DNA of 64,000 nt from Frankia casuarinae (GCF_000013345.1 NC_007777.1:806001-870000), one strand, 5' to 3'. Positions 45,300 through 54,402 are shown, counted from the stretch's first letter. Numbers and translations: made by a program. Notes: generated by a model not told the origin, from the sequence alone.

Positions 45300-46220
45300 A
45301 TGGGTGTGGATCCGGAGATCCGGGTCGTCGTCGTGACCTTCCGGTCCGGGGAGGTGATCGGAGCCTTCCTCGACTCGCTGGCGAAGGCGACCACGCGGCC
45401 CTACGAGGTCGTCGTGGTGGACAACTCGCCGCACCTCGACGAGGGCACGGCGGCGGCCGCCGAGCGGGCCGAGGTGCGCTTGGTGCGCCCGGGTCGCAAC
45501 CTCGGCTACGGCACCGCGGTCAACCGTGGTGCCGCCGGAGCCCGCGGGCCCTGGCTGGTGATCTCCAATGCCGACATCTCCTTCGCGCCCGGTGCGGTCG
45601 ACGAACTGCTTGCCGCGGCCGACCGCTGGCCGGGGGGCGGGGCCTTCGGCCCGGGGATCATCAATCCGGACGGGGCGCTCTACCCCTCGGCCCGGGACCT
45701 GCCCTCGCTCGGCCGCGGGGTGGGGCACGCCTTGTTCGGCTGGTGTTGGCCGACGAACCCGTGGACGGCCTCCTATCGGCGGGAGCGGGGTCTCCCCCAG
45801 GAGATGACCGCCGGCTGGTTGTCCGGTTCCTGCCAGCTGCTGCGCCGGGAGGCGTTCGAGGCGGTCGGCGGGTTCGACGAGTCCTACTTCATGTTCATGG
45901 AGGATGTCGACCTCGGCCGCCGCATCGGCGAGGCGTCCTGGCAGTCGGTGTACGTGCCGTCCGCGGTGGTCGAGCATCTCGGCGGACACTCGACGAAGCG
46001 GTCGTCACGGCGGATGGTGCTGGCTCATCACCGCAGCATGTTCCGCTACCTGTCCTGGCAGTACCCCGGCAACGCGCGCGCGCCGCTGCGGCTGCTGCTC
46101 GGGGTCGGTCTCGTGGTTCGGCTGCTGCTCGCGCTGATCTTCGCCCGGGACAGCGCGGGGGCGAAGGCGACCCGTTCTGCGGATCTGCTTCCCCGGGGTG
46201 GTGCCGCGCGGGGCGCCTGA
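45300..46220 (+). CDS. wbbL: GT2 rhamnosyltransferase, WbbL-like
   Basis: The 306-residue GT-A enzyme matches mycobacterial WbbL, which transfers rhamnose from dTDP-rhamnose to the GlcNAc-diphosphoprenyl carrier to build the linker of the cell-wall galactan. Motifs: RVVVVTFRSGEVIGAFLDSL, VVVDNSPHLDEG, RNLGYGTAVNRG, ISNADISF (metal-site NAD), GWLSGSCQLLRREAF and YFMFMEDVDLGRR. A C-terminal membrane-associated helix (LLLGVGLVVRLLLALIF) is present. The order wbbL then manB matches M. tuberculosis Rv3265c-Rv3264c. The rmlD product at 14678 would provide its donor. Confidence 0.92.
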   Translation: MGVDPEIRVVVVTFRSGEVIGAFLDSLAKATTRPYEVVVVDNSPHLDEGTAAAAERAEVRLVRPGRNLGYGTAVNRGAAGARGPWLVISNADISFAPGAVDELLAAADRWPGGGAFGPGIINPDGALYPSARDLPSLGRGVGHALFGWCWPTNPWTASYRRERGLPQEMTAGWLSGSCQLLRREAFEAVGGFDESYFMFMEDVDLGRRIGEASWQSVYVPSAVVEHLGGHSTKRSSRRMVLAHHRSMFRYLSWQYPGNARAPLRLLLGVGLVVRLLLALIFARDSAGAKATRSADLLPRGGAARGA

Positions 46221-46287
46221 GCGGACCGCGGCCGGCCGATGGCCGGCAGGCGAGTTGCTGGTAGTCATGGATGTCCTGGATGTCCGA

Positions 46288-46341
46288 GATATTTGGAATA
46301 TCCGGGCGGCTTGGTGAACCCCGGTCCGACACAACGTGTCG
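46288..46341. promoter_or_regulatory. Two inverted repeats upstream of manB
   Basis: The 205-bp gap before manB contains GATATT-TGG-AATATC (46288-46302) and CGACAC-AAC-GTGTCG (46327-46341), both perfect with 3-base spacers. The first is strikingly AT-rich for this genome. They have the size of operators for dimeric regulators. No convincing -10/-35 pair is seen, so function is inferred from symmetry only. Confidence 0.4.
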
Positions 46342-46425
46342 AAACCATGGCATGCCGTTCGTCGTATGGTCCTGACCCCGATCCGTTTTCAGCGTCCACC
46401 GCGTGTTCTGCGACACTGACGCCCC

Positions 46426-47499
46426 ATGGACGCAGTGATGCTTGTCGGCGGTCAGGGGACCCGCCTGCGACCGCTCACGATGTCGGCGCCGAAGCCGATG
46501 TTGCCGGTCGCGGGGGTGCCGGTCACCGCGCACATGCTGGCTCGCGCGCGAGACGCGGGAATCGACCGGGTGGTGCTCGCCACCTCGTACCGGGCGGAGG
46601 TCTTCGAGGAGTACTTCGGGGACGGCTCGGCGCACGGACTCCAGCTGGAGTACGTCACCGAGACCGAGCCGATGGGCACGGGCGGTGCGATCCGCAACGT
46701 GGCCGAGCGGCTCCACGGGGGACCGGGCGATCCGGTCGTGATCTTCAACGGTGACATCCTCGCCGGTCTGGACATCCAGGCCCTCGTCGCGCGGCACACG
46801 GGGACCGGCGCGGCGGTCACCCTGCATCTGACCCGGGTGGTGGACCCGCGTGCCTTCGGGGTCGTGCCCGTCGACGACGATGGTCGCGTCACCGCCTTCC
46901 TGGAGAAGACCCCGGACCCGCCCACCAATCTGATCAACGCCGGGTGCTACGTGTTCCGGCGGTCCGTCATCGACACGATCCCGACGGGACGACCGGTCTC
47001 GGTCGAGCGGGAGACCTTCCCGGGACTGCTGGCCGCCGGCACGGCGGTCATGGGTTACCCGGATGACACCTACTGGCTCGACCTCGGAACTCCCGCGGCG
47101 TTCGTGCAGGGCAGTCGCGACCTGGTGACCGGCCGGATGGCGTCGCCGGCGCTGCCGGGGCCGGTCGGGGACTGCCTGGTGCTGCCCGGTGCCGTCGTGG
47201 CCGCCGACGCCAAGATCGGTGGCGGGGCGACCGTCGGGGCCGGCGCGTGGGTCGGCGCGGGTGCCGCGATCGACGGTGCGGTGCTGTTCGACGGTGCGGT
47301 TGTCGAGGCCGGGGCGGTCGTGCGGGACAGCGTGATCGGTCGGGACGCGGTGATCGGCTCCGGTGTCGCGCTCGACGGGGTGGTCATCGGCGACGGGGTA
47401 CGGATCGAGCGAGGCAACGAACTACGGTCCGGGGCGCGCGTGTTCCCCGGAGTCGTCCTCTCGGCGGGCGCTGTGCGATTCAGCTCGGACCGCACCTGA
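46426..47499 (+). CDS. manB: NDP-sugar pyrophosphorylase, mannose-1-phosphate guanylyltransferase-like
   Basis: The 357-residue protein has the nucleotidyltransferase signature LVGGQGTRLRPLT (Gly8-Arg13, with Lys at SAPKPMLPV), FNGDILAG as metal site, and FLEKTPDPPTNLINAGCYVF. The C-terminal beta-helix has hexapeptide repeats (VVAADAKIGGGATVGAGAWVG). It corresponds to M. tuberculosis Rv3264c (ManB), which makes GDP-mannose and follows wbbL. Glucose-1-phosphate activity cannot be ruled out from sequence. A strong hairpin follows the gene. Confidence 0.92.
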   Translation: MDAVMLVGGQGTRLRPLTMSAPKPMLPVAGVPVTAHMLARARDAGIDRVVLATSYRAEVFEEYFGDGSAHGLQLEYVTETEPMGTGGAIRNVAERLHGGPGDPVVIFNGDILAGLDIQALVARHTGTGAAVTLHLTRVVDPRAFGVVPVDDDGRVTAFLEKTPDPPTNLINAGCYVFRRSVIDTIPTGRPVSVERETFPGLLAAGTAVMGYPDDTYWLDLGTPAAFVQGSRDLVTGRMASPALPGPVGDCLVLPGAVVAADAKIGGGATVGAGAWVGAGAAIDGAVLFDGAVVEAGAVVRDSVIGRDAVIGSGVALDGVVIGDGVRIERGNELRSGARVFPGVVLSAGAVRFSSDRT

Positions 47500-47541
47500 G
47501 CGCAGCCGACCGGTTGCGGGTGGCGGCGGACCACTGGTAGC

Positions 47542-47570
47542 GCCGCCGCGTTTCCTCACGACGCGGCGGC
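47542..47570 (+). terminator. Strong hairpin terminator after manB
   Basis: GCCGCCGCGT and ACGCGGCGGC form a perfect 10-bp stem around a 9-base loop. Outer CGGACC/GGTCCG arms can extend the structure. There is no U-tract, as is common for actinobacterial intrinsic terminators. It separates manB from the DnaN paralogue. Confidence 0.65.
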
Positions 47571-47674
47571 TGCGGTCCGTCCGTGCGGAGATCTCGCGGA
47601 CATCCACGGACGGGGAACAAAAACCGTCCGCTGAATGCGGCGATTCCGCGCCGTGGCCGAGGACAATCGCACTC

Positions 47675-48976
47675 ATGAGGTTCAGCGTGGAACGCGACGC
47701 GTTCGCCGACGCGACCGGCTGGGCCGCTCGGCATCTGCCCAACCGGCCGGGCCCGGCCCGGAACGTCCTGACCGGCATCCTGCTCGCCGCGGGCCATGGC
47801 TCCCCGGCGTCTCCCGGTTCCGCGGCGGTTCCCCTGCCGTCGGGCTCCGCGGCGTCTCCCGGTTCCGCGGCGGTTCCCCTGCCGTCGGGCTCCGCGGCGT
47901 CTCCCGGTTCCGCGGCGCCCCTGGGGGCGGCCACGGCCTCGGTCCTGACGATCTGCGCGTACGACACGGAGGTGGCGGTGCGGGCTCCGGTCGCGGCCTC
48001 GGTGGACGAACCGGGGCGGGTGCTGGTGCCCGGCCGGCTCCTCACGGACATCGTGCGCAGCCTGCCCGCGACGACGGTCGACGTCGTGGTCGACGGTGAC
48101 CGGCTGGTCCTGCGCTGCGGCAGCGTCCGTTTCACCGTGCCGCTGATGGACCCGGGTGAGTACCCGCAGCTCCCTAGCTTTCCCGGACCGATCGGCGAGG
48201 TGGACACGCTTGGGTTCGCGTCCGCGGTCGGTCAGGTCGCCCCGGCGGCAGGCCGGGACGAGACCATGCCCGTGCTCACCGCGGTCCGGATGGAGATCTC
48301 CGGGCGTGGGCTGGCCCTCGTCGCCACCGACCGGTACCGGCTCGCGGTACGCGGCATACCCTGGCAGCCGACAGTCGACGATCCGTGGGCGCTCGCGCAC
48401 GTGCCTGCCAAGGTTCTCGCCGAGGTGGCCCGCACGCCGACGTCGGCCTCCCGCATCGTGATTGGTCTGGACCTCGACGATCCGTCCGGCGCCCGGCTCG
48501 GCCTCGCCGCCGGCGGCCGGCAGACCATCGTCCGGCTCATCGAAGGGACGTTTCCCAACTACCGCAAGCTCCTGCCCGAGGCGGCCGCGCTCGTCGTCAC
48601 CGCGCAGACCGCGGCGCTCGCCGCGGCGGTCCGTCGGGTGGCCGTCGTCGCCACCCGCACCGGGCCGCTGCGGTTCACTTTCACCCACAACCAGGTCGTC
48701 GCCGAGGCCGGGGACGGTGGTGGCGCACAGGCCAGCGAGACGATTCCGGTCGAGTACGCAGGTCCCGAGCTCTCGGTGCTGTTCAATCCGTCCTACCTGC
48801 TGGACGGGCTCGGTGCCGTCGAGGACGATCAGGCGACGATCGGGTTCGTTGACGACGATCCGGTCGAGGCCGCCGCGAAACCCGCGGTGCTCACCGGCAA
48901 GGACAGCGGCCGCGGCGCTGTCGACGAGGGCGCCTACCGCTACCTACTGATGCCGATCCGCCACGGCGGGGGCTGA
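47675..48976 (+). CDS. DNA polymerase III beta-clamp (DnaN) paralogue
   Basis: The 433-residue protein resembles the DnaN sliding clamp over its whole length: MRFSVERDAFADATGWAARH at the N-terminus, the FTVPLMDPGEYPQLP element, LTAVRMEISGRGLALVATDRYRLA, VRLIEGTFPNYRKLLP and the C-terminal YRYLLMPIR that ends normal clamps. Residues 42-88 are an Ala/Ser/Pro/Gly-rich insertion built from a 45-bp repeat, located in domain 1. Its position in an envelope locus rather than beside dnaA suggests a second clamp and not the housekeeping copy. It might serve a specialised polymerase or be regulatory. The ATG has GAGGA about 12 bases upstream. Confidence 0.9.
   Translation: MRFSVERDAFADATGWAARHLPNRPGPARNVLTGILLAAGHGSPASPGSAAVPLPSGSAASPGSAAVPLPSGSAASPGSAAPLGAATASVLTICAYDTEVAVRAPVAASVDEPGRVLVPGRLLTDIVRSLPATTVDVVVDGDRLVLRCGSVRFTVPLMDPGEYPQLPSFPGPIGEVDTLGFASAVGQVAPAAGRDETMPVLTAVRMEISGRGLALVATDRYRLAVRGIPWQPTVDDPWALAHVPAKVLAEVARTPTSASRIVIGLDLDDPSGARLGLAAGGRQTIVRLIEGTFPNYRKLLPEAAALVVTAQTAALAAAVRRVAVVATRTGPLRFTFTHNQVVAEAGDGGGAQASETIPVEYAGPELSVLFNPSYLLDGLGAVEDDQATIGFVDDDPVEAAAKPAVLTGKDSGRGAVDEGAYRYLLMPIRHGGG
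47806..47917 (+). repeat. 45-bp x2.5 in-frame repeat in dnaN paralogue
   Basis: A perfect 45-bp unit occurs two and a half times and encodes a SPGSAAVPLPSGSAA-type sequence. It is inserted in a surface region of clamp domain 1. Confidence 0.95.
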
Positions 48977-49340
48977 GCCGAGGGCCAGGACCGTTCCTCC
49001 TGATCGTCTGGTTCGGCGGTCCAGGGTATGGATCCGGGGTGATGAGCCGGCCCGGCCGCGGCCCTGACGAGGACCGGACAGCCTTGTACCCGGATAGCCG
49101 GAGACAGGCCACAGATACGCCGAAGAAACACCGTGGGAAATTCGTCCCGCGGCCTCCGCGCGACCCCGCTCGGGTTACCGATGCGGAGAGAACCCGACAT
49201 CTCCCGTTCGGGATCCGGCCCCTCCTGTTTCCCCGGTTCTTACCTCTGGTGCACTGACGATGTCCGGTGGAGGCTCTAACCTGATCTGGCTCCACGGTAA
49301 GAACTCGTTGTTACTTTTCTGGTTCCTCGGGAGGCCTGCC
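48977..49340. other. Gene-free stretch before the secreted phosphoesterase
   Basis: No ORF in this 364-bp gap has credible coding character. The part around 49260-49330 is less GC-rich (for example AAGAACTCGTTGTTAC) and probably contains the phosphoesterase promoter, but no clear -35/-10 pair stands out. Confidence 0.5.
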
Positions 49341-50225
49341 GTGTCCGTTCTCGCCGGTGTCCGGCGTTCACGTCTCGTGTTGACCGCGTTTGCCGTCGGT
49401 CTGATCGTCGCCGTGCTCGTATCCTGGAATATCGCGCCCGCGCGGGCGGCGGCGCTGCCCAGCCCTGACCATGTCGTCGTGGTGGTGTTCGAGAACCATT
49501 CCTACTCGCAGATCATCGGTAGTTCCAGCGCCCCTTACATCAACAATACACTGAAAAGTGGTGGCGCCAACCTCACCGCGTCGTACGGCCTGACCCACCC
49601 GAGCCAGCCCAACTATCTCGCCCTCTTCTCCGGAGGTACCCAGGGCATCACCAACGACAACTGCTACACGCCGGGGTTCAGTAGCGCCGCCAATCTCGGC
49701 TCCGAGCTGATCGCCGCCGGTCGCACCTGGGGAAGCTACAACGAGGGCCTGCCCGCCGAGGGCTCGACGGTGTGCACCAACAGCAGCACCAAGTATGCGC
49801 GCAAGCACAATCCATGGTTCGCCTTCAGTAACGTGCCGCTGAACACCGCCCACACCTTCGCCCAGTTCCCGAGCAACTACTCCACGCTGCCCAAGGTCTC
49901 GTTCGTCATCCCGAACCTGTGCAACGACATGCACGACTGCTCGGTCTCCACCGGTGACACGTGGCTGAAGAGCAATCTCAGCGCCTACGCGACCTGGGCC
50001 CAGACCCACAACAGTCTGCTCATCGTGACCTTCGACGAGGACAACGGCTCCAGCGGCAATCACATCACCACGGTGCTCTACGGAGCGCACGTCACCCCCG
50101 GAAGCAGCTCGTCGACGACCTACAACCACTACAACGTGCTACGTACCCTGGAGGACCTGAGTGGACTGACCACCCACGCGGGTAACGCCGGAAGCGCATC
50201 GGACATCACCGGTATCTGGAGCTAG
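49341..50225 (+). CDS. Secreted phosphoesterase (acid phosphatase/phospholipase C superfamily)
   Basis: The start GTG has GGGAGG six bases upstream. A signal peptide (SRLVLTAFAVGLIVAVLVSW, cleavage near ARAAA) directs export. The mature 255-residue domain has the PF04185-type metal and nucleophile region VVVVVFENHSYSQI (Glu-Asn pair), SYGLTHPSQPNYLALFSG, FVIPNLCNDMHDC and LLIVTFDEDNG. All are family hallmarks of AcpA/phospholipase C-like enzymes that hydrolyse phosphate esters. It may scavenge phosphate; the substrate is unknown. A 19-bp perfect duplication starts in the last codons and includes the stop codon. Confidence 0.92.
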   Translation: MSVLAGVRRSRLVLTAFAVGLIVAVLVSWNIAPARAAALPSPDHVVVVVFENHSYSQIIGSSSAPYINNTLKSGGANLTASYGLTHPSQPNYLALFSGGTQGITNDNCYTPGFSSAANLGSELIAAGRTWGSYNEGLPAEGSTVCTNSSTKYARKHNPWFAFSNVPLNTAHTFAQFPSNYSTLPKVSFVIPNLCNDMHDCSVSTGDTWLKSNLSAYATWAQTHNSLLIVTFDEDNGSSGNHITTVLYGAHVTPGSSSSTTYNHYNVLRTLEDLSGLTTHAGNAGSASDITGIWS

Positions 50226-50290
50226 CACCGGTATCTGGAGCTAGCCGGGCGGGCCGTGCCCGGGACGGTGCTCGTCCTGGGCGGCCCGCC
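50207..50290. terminator. Stop-spanning duplication and bidirectional hairpin
   Basis: CACCGGTATCTGGAGCTAG occurs twice in tandem (50207-50225 and 50226-50244), duplicating the end of the phosphoesterase gene with its TAG. Immediately after, GGCGGGCC (50248-50255) pairs with GGCCCGCC (50283-50290), with further inner pairing (GGGAC/GTCC). This lies between two convergent genes, so it is probably a bidirectional terminator. Confidence 0.65.
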
Positions 50291-50323
50291 TCGTCACCGA
50301 CATCTCCGCCCCGGCCGAGAGGG

Positions 50324-51130
50324 TTAGGGTGCCGGGGCCGGGGTGGTGGGCGACAGTGACATGGTGCCCGCGCCGGGGATCGGGGAGGCGGCCGCGCCCG
50401 GATCCACCAGGGGGCCGTCCGCCGTCACGTTCAGGGTGCCGCCCGCCGCGCCGGACTCCGGCGCGGTCGGTGAGTCCCAGGTGGCCCCGGCGGCGTCCGG
50501 GTTCGCATGCTTGGTGACGAAATCCTTGATTACGTCCGCGGAGACCGTCGAGCAGCGCTGGGTGCGGTCCCAGGCGGTCAGGACGAAGTGCTTGTTGTCG
50601 ACGAAGGTGCTCCGGGGCCAGGGCACACCGATGAACCGCGGCCCGGCGTCCGCCGCGAGCTTGCGCAGCTTGTCGACCTGATCCGTCGGCAGGCTCTTGT
50701 CGTACCAGCCGATCACGAAGCCGTGTTCGAGGTTGTGTACGGCCCGTTCCACCGAGATGCCCGAGTTCGGGTTGTAGAAGGGAATGCCGTCGGGCAGGGG
50801 GTCGGGGTTGTGGTTACCCGAGGATGGCGGTGACGCCTCGTACGTGACCGCCGTGCTGACGTGCGTCGAGCCGCGGAACGGGTCGTTCGCCGTGCCGGTG
50901 CACCCGGCCGCGGTGGCGGCCGCCGAGGCCGGCGCGACGTAGCCGACCTTGCGGGCCTCGTTCTTCGATCTGCTGTCCGCGACGCTGTAGATGATGATGC
51001 CGACGAGGAGCGCGACGGCGACGAGCCCCGACGTCCCGTAGATGAGCAGCGCGCGGCGGCGTTCCCTGCGCTTCTGTTCACGGCGCAACTGCTCGAGCCG
51101 GGTGTTGCGTTCGACGCTCTTCTTACCCAC
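50324..51130 (-). CDS. DUF3105 membrane-anchored protein
   Basis: A 268-residue protein with a basic N-terminus (VGKKSVERNTRLEQLRREQKRRERRR), one membrane helix (ALLIYGTSGLVAVALLVGIII) and an external DUF3105 domain. The domain shows the family pattern YEASPPSSGNHNPDPLPDGI, AVHNLEHGFVIGWYD with the conserved His-Glu-His, and FVLTAWDRTQRC. The His/Cys pattern suggests metal binding, but no function is established for DUF3105. The start GTG 51130 precedes the conserved basic segment; longer forms add arginine-rich nonsense. It lies downstream of fbiB on the same strand and ends in a Pro/Ala-rich tail. Confidence 0.9.
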   Translation of the reverse strand: MGKKSVERNTRLEQLRREQKRRERRRALLIYGTSGLVAVALLVGIIIYSVADSRSKNEARKVGYVAPASAAATAAGCTGTANDPFRGSTHVSTAVTYEASPPSSGNHNPDPLPDGIPFYNPNSGISVERAVHNLEHGFVIGWYDKSLPTDQVDKLRKLAADAGPRFIGVPWPRSTFVDNKHFVLTAWDRTQRCSTVSADVIKDFVTKHANPDAAGATWDSPTAPESGAAGGTLNVTADGPLVDPGAAASPIPGAGTMSLSPTTPAPAP

Positions 51131-51290
51131 GGCAACTGATCCTACGAAGTGTTGAACCACGTCGTCCGGGCAGGATGGATCCGACCCGCCGAACACCACC
51201 GGACACGCCCTGTTCCGCCACGCCGCACCGTGACCGTGGCGTCCCGGATCATCCCGGAGCCGGGCCACCCGGAAGAGGTCGGCCACGAGG

Positions 51291-52619
51291 TCAGCGGTGG
51301 AGGACGAACGCCGCGGTATCGCGGTCCGGTCGGGCGGGTGCGGGCGCGGCGGCGTGCCCGACCCCGACCGCGCCCATCGGTGTCCAATCGGCCGGCAGGT
51401 CGAGCACCCGGGTGACCACCTCCGGGCAGAACAGCGTCGACGACACCCAGCACGACCCCAGACCCTCCGTGGCCAGGGCGACGAGCAGGTTCTGCACCCC
51501 GGCCCCGACGGAGACGGTGAACATCCGCTCCTCGGCGGCGGCGCGGCGGGCGTCCGGATAGGGATGCGCGCCGTCGAGGACCATGATCGGAACGATCAGC
51601 AGCGGGGCACGCCGCAGCACCTCGCCGCGCCGAAGCCGACGCTCGACGGCCGCCTCGTCGAACCCGTCGCGTCGTAGATCGTCCGCCCAGGCTTCGGCCA
51701 TCGCGTCGAGCAGCGCGGCGTGCCGCTCGGTCACGATCACGAAACGCCATGGTGTGGTGTGGTGCGGGGCCGGGGCGGTGAGTGCGGCCGCGATCGCCCG
51801 GTCGACCGCGGCCGGGTCGACCGGGGCGTCGGAGAAGTCCCGCACGGTGCGCCGGTCGCGCAGCGCCGCCCGGCGCGCCTCGAGGGTGCCGAGGCGGAAC
51901 ATGTCCTCACCAGCGGGACGCAGCAGTGCCCGCCCGCCGGCGCCGTCGTCGGGCAGCCGGCCGTAGCCGCGGACGACTGCCACCGGTGTGGCGCCCAGCT
52001 TGCCCTTGACGAGGTCGGCGGCCGCGGCGAGCTCGTCGGCCTCGGCCACCTCGGTCATCCCCAGCTCGTTGCCGTAGCCGTCGAGGTCGCCGACGTGGCT
52101 GCGCAGCGCCGCCATGCCGGCCACCCCGACGGCCATGTCGGTCAGGCCGCGCCGCCACGGCCGTCCGGCGGTATCGGTGACGATGACGGCGACATCCACG
52201 CCGAGCACGGTGGCCAGGCCCGACCGCAGCCGCCTGGCGCTGGCGTCCGGATCCACCGGGAGCAGGGCGAGGGAGTCCTTGGCGATGTTCGACGCGTCGA
52301 CCCCCGCGCTGGCGAGGACGAAACCGTGGTGCGTCTCGACGATCCGGGTCGGGCCGCGCCGGGCGACCTCGCGTACCGATTCACTGTCGATCATGGCCTG
52401 TCTGGCTTCCTCGCGGTCGCCGGACACCGTGACGAGCCGTCCCTCGGCCTTCGAAACAATCTTTGAGGTGACCGCGACGACATCGCCGTCGGCGAGTGTC
52501 GGGCCGTGCGTCCGGACGGCCGAGGCCACCAGGACGGCGAGATCGTCGCCGGGACGGACCTCGCCGATGCCGGTGAGCGGGAACACGCGCAGCGCCCGTT
52601 CCGCGCTGCGCTCAGACAC
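51291..52619 (-). CDS. fbiB: F420-0:gamma-glutamyl ligase fused to nitroreductase-like domain
   Basis: FbiB adds glutamates to F420-0 and, via its C-terminal domain, reduces the dehydro-F420 precursor. Residues 1-240 form the CofE ligase ([52 protein letters not shown]). Residues 250-442 are a flavin-binding nitroreductase-type domain ([33 protein letters not shown]-like [20 protein letters not shown]). The 442-residue two-domain form is typical of actinobacteria. GTG 52619 overlaps the end of fbiA by 8 bases, so the two genes are co-transcribed. Acts in the cytoplasm. Confidence 0.95.
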   Translation of the reverse strand: MSERSAERALRVFPLTGIGEVRPGDDLAVLVASAVRTHGPTLADGDVVAVTSKIVSKAEGRLVTVSGDREEARQAMIDSESVREVARRGPTRIVETHHGFVLASAGVDASNIAKDSLALLPVDPDASARRLRSGLATVLGVDVAVIVTDTAGRPWRRGLTDMAVGVAGMAALRSHVGDLDGYGNELGMTEVAEADELAAAADLVKGKLGATPVAVVRGYGRLPDDGAGGRALLRPAGEDMFRLGTLEARRAALRDRRTVRDFSDAPVDPAAVDRAIAAALTAPAPHHTTPWRFVIVTERHAALLDAMAEAWADDLRRDGFDEAAVERRLRRGEVLRRAPLLIVPIMVLDGAHPYPDARRAAAEERMFTVSVGAGVQNLLVALATEGLGSCWVSSTLFCPEVVTRVLDLPADWTPMGAVGVGHAAAPAPARPDRDTAAFVLHR

Positions 52620-53631
52620 CGGCGAGCTCCAGAGCCGCCCGGACGATCGCCACCGTGGCCTTCAGATCGGTCATCAACAGGGGTGTCGCGGCCACGGTCG
52701 CGCCGGGAACGGTCGCGCCGGCGTCGGCGGTGTCGACGAGCCAGCCGTCGAGCAGGCCGTCCGCCGTCCCGTCTCCCGGGCGCGGGGCCGTCCCGTGCCC
52801 GGTCGTGGCGGGCGCGGTGGCCGGCTCGGCGGTGCGCCCCCGGCCGCCGTAATGCACGCCTACCGCCTGGGCGGAGGTCTCGACGCCGATGGCGGCCAGG
52901 CAGGCGTCCGCCATCCCGCGCACGGCCGCGCCGCCGATGATCGGCGACACCCCGACCACCGGCGCCGCGGTCTCGTGCACGGCCGAGCGGATCCCGGGAA
53001 CGGCGAGGATGGTGCCGATCGAGACGACCGGATTCGACGGGGGGAGCAGTACGACGTCCGCGTCGGCGATGGCGGCCAGGACGCCGGGCGCGGGCCTGGC
53101 CTTTTCCGCGTTTACCGGGATGATCGCCTGTGCCGGCACGGCGGCACGCAGCCGCAGCCACCATTCCTGGAAGTGCACCGCGCGCTGGCCGTCGGCGTCC
53201 GAGATCACCACGTGGGTCTCGACCCGCTCGTCCGACATCGGCAGCAGCCGTACCCCCGGCTTCCACCGCTCACACAGCGCCCGGACCACGTCCGAGAGGG
53301 AGTAGCCGGCGTCGAGCATCCGGGTGCGCACCAGGTGGGTGGCGAGGTCGCGGTCGCCGAGTCCGAACCAGGCCGGCCCGACGCCGTAGGCGGCGAGTTC
53401 CTCGGCCACGACGAACGACTCGCCCTCGCGCCCCCAGCCCCGTTCGGCCGAGATCCCGCCGCCCAGGGTGTACATGACGGTGTCGAGATCGGGGCAGATG
53501 CGCAGTCCGTGCAACGTGATGTCGTCGCCGGTGTTGCCGATTACCGTCACGTCGGCCTCCGGCAGCGCCGCGAGCACGCCGCGCAGGAACCGGGCGCCAC
53601 CGATCCCGCCAGCCAGGGCTGTAACTCTCAC
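52612..53631 (-). CDS. fbiA: 2-phospho-L-lactate/PEP transferase of F420 synthesis
   Basis: FbiA (CofD) joins the activated lactyl/enolpyruvyl phosphate unit to the deazaflavin Fo. The start is GTG 53631 ([20 protein letters not shown]), with the CofD nucleotide loop GGIGGAR. Further family blocks are [51 protein letters not shown] and [20 protein letters not shown] Thr/Ala/Gly-rich loop of about 40 residues (270-310) is expanded compared with typical members. Translation is coupled to fbiB. The gene follows a tetR gene on the same strand across a repeat-bearing gap. Confidence 0.95.
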   Translation of the reverse strand: MRVTALAGGIGGARFLRGVLAALPEADVTVIGNTGDDITLHGLRICPDLDTVMYTLGGGISAERGWGREGESFVVAEELAAYGVGPAWFGLGDRDLATHLVRTRMLDAGYSLSDVVRALCERWKPGVRLLPMSDERVETHVVISDADGQRAVHFQEWWLRLRAAVPAQAIIPVNAEKARPAPGVLAAIADADVVLLPPSNPVVSIGTILAVPGIRSAVHETAAPVVGVSPIIGGAAVRGMADACLAAIGVETSAQAVGVHYGGRGRTAEPATAPATTGHGTAPRPGDGTADGLLDGWLVDTADAGATVPGATVAATPLLMTDLKATVAIVRAALELAGV

Positions 53632-53766
53632 ACCGACCAATCCTGGCACCGCGCCCCGACGGATGGGGCACCGGTGGGCGGTGGTGGATCTCCCGGCCGG
53701 GGTGATAGCGGCCACCGCCGGGCCACGGACGGATTTCTCCGGACCGGGGCGGGCGCGCCGGTCGTG

Positions 53767-53814
53767 TTCCTGACCGAGCCTCGGTCGGGGTTCCTAACCG
53801 AGCCTCGGTCGGGC
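53767..53814. repeat. 24-bp duplication with palindromes across the tetR stop
   Basis: Two 24-bp units at 53767-53790 and 53791-53814 each contain the palindrome ACCGAG-C-CTCGGT (extended to GACCGAGCCTCGGTC in the first). The second copy covers the last codons and stop of the minus-strand tetR gene. The hairpins may terminate tetR transcription before fbiA or bind a regulator. Confidence 0.75.
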
Positions 53815-54402
53815 GAACAACGGCGTCATCCATCCGTGGAACTCCGGCTTCGCCGGTATCGGCGTGTCCGTGCAGAAGGCCGAGAGCAGAAAGTGCACGA
53901 GATGGCTGGTCGGCCGGGAGGGTGCAGGGTTGGCGAGCCCGCCCTCGATGGTGGCGACCACCGCGTCCGCCGCGAGCTCCCGATCGGGTTCGGGCACGAA
54001 GTCGTGCACCGCGGCGAGCGCGAGCCCGTGCAGCCAGTCGTGCAGCCGCTCGTGGTACTCCATGACCGGCGCGGCGTGCGGGGCGCGTTCGGCGACACAG
54101 GGATGCAGCGTGCGGCGCCGCTCGACCGAGTCCAGGGCAAGGAAGAGCTTCGCCGCCGGGTCTCCGGGTAACGCGGCGATCCGGTCGACCTCAACGTCGA
54201 GCAGTCGGTTCAGCACCGCCGCGAAGGCGTGGTCCTTCGACCGAAAATACCAGTAGACGGAGCCCGGTTCGATGCCGGCGGAACGGGCGATCTCCGCGAT
54301 GGACGTCCCGGCGAACCCGCGGGCCAGGAACTGCTCCTCGGCGACGGTGAGCAACGCATCGATCCGTTCCTCGCGGGGAACCTCCTGGCGGTTGCGTGGC
54401 AC
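53794..54402 (-). CDS. TetR-family regulator upstream of fbiA
   Basis: The N-terminal HTH reads REERIDALLTVAEEQFLARGF, TSIAEIARSAGIEPGSVYWYFRSKDHAF, a standard TetR DNA-binding domain at about residues 10-57. The C-terminal regulatory domain has an ERRRTLHPCVAERAPHAAPVMEYHERL helix pair. I use GTG 54402 (VPRNRQEVPREER) as the start, giving 202 residues; a longer form adds 28 residues without support. It lies 162 bases upstream of fbiA on the same strand and divergent from the small gene at 54681. It could control either, but no matched operator is proven. Confidence 0.9.
   Translation of the reverse strand: MPRNRQEVPREERIDALLTVAEEQFLARGFAGTSIAEIARSAGIEPGSVYWYFRSKDHAFAAVLNRLLDVEVDRIAALPGDPAAKLFLALDSVERRRTLHPCVAERAPHAAPVMEYHERLHDWLHGLALAAVHDFVPEPDRELAADAVVATIEGGLANPAPSRPTSHLVHFLLSAFCTDTPIPAKPEFHGWMTPLFARPRLG

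Noticed and set aside
51142-51750. 202-codon minus-strand ORF before the DUF3105 gene
   Set aside because: It overlaps fbiB in another frame and is Arg-rich without family features.
52114-54171. 685-codon plus-strand ORF across fbiB, fbiA and tetR
   Set aside because: It is antisense to three recognised genes and shows only low-complexity sequence.
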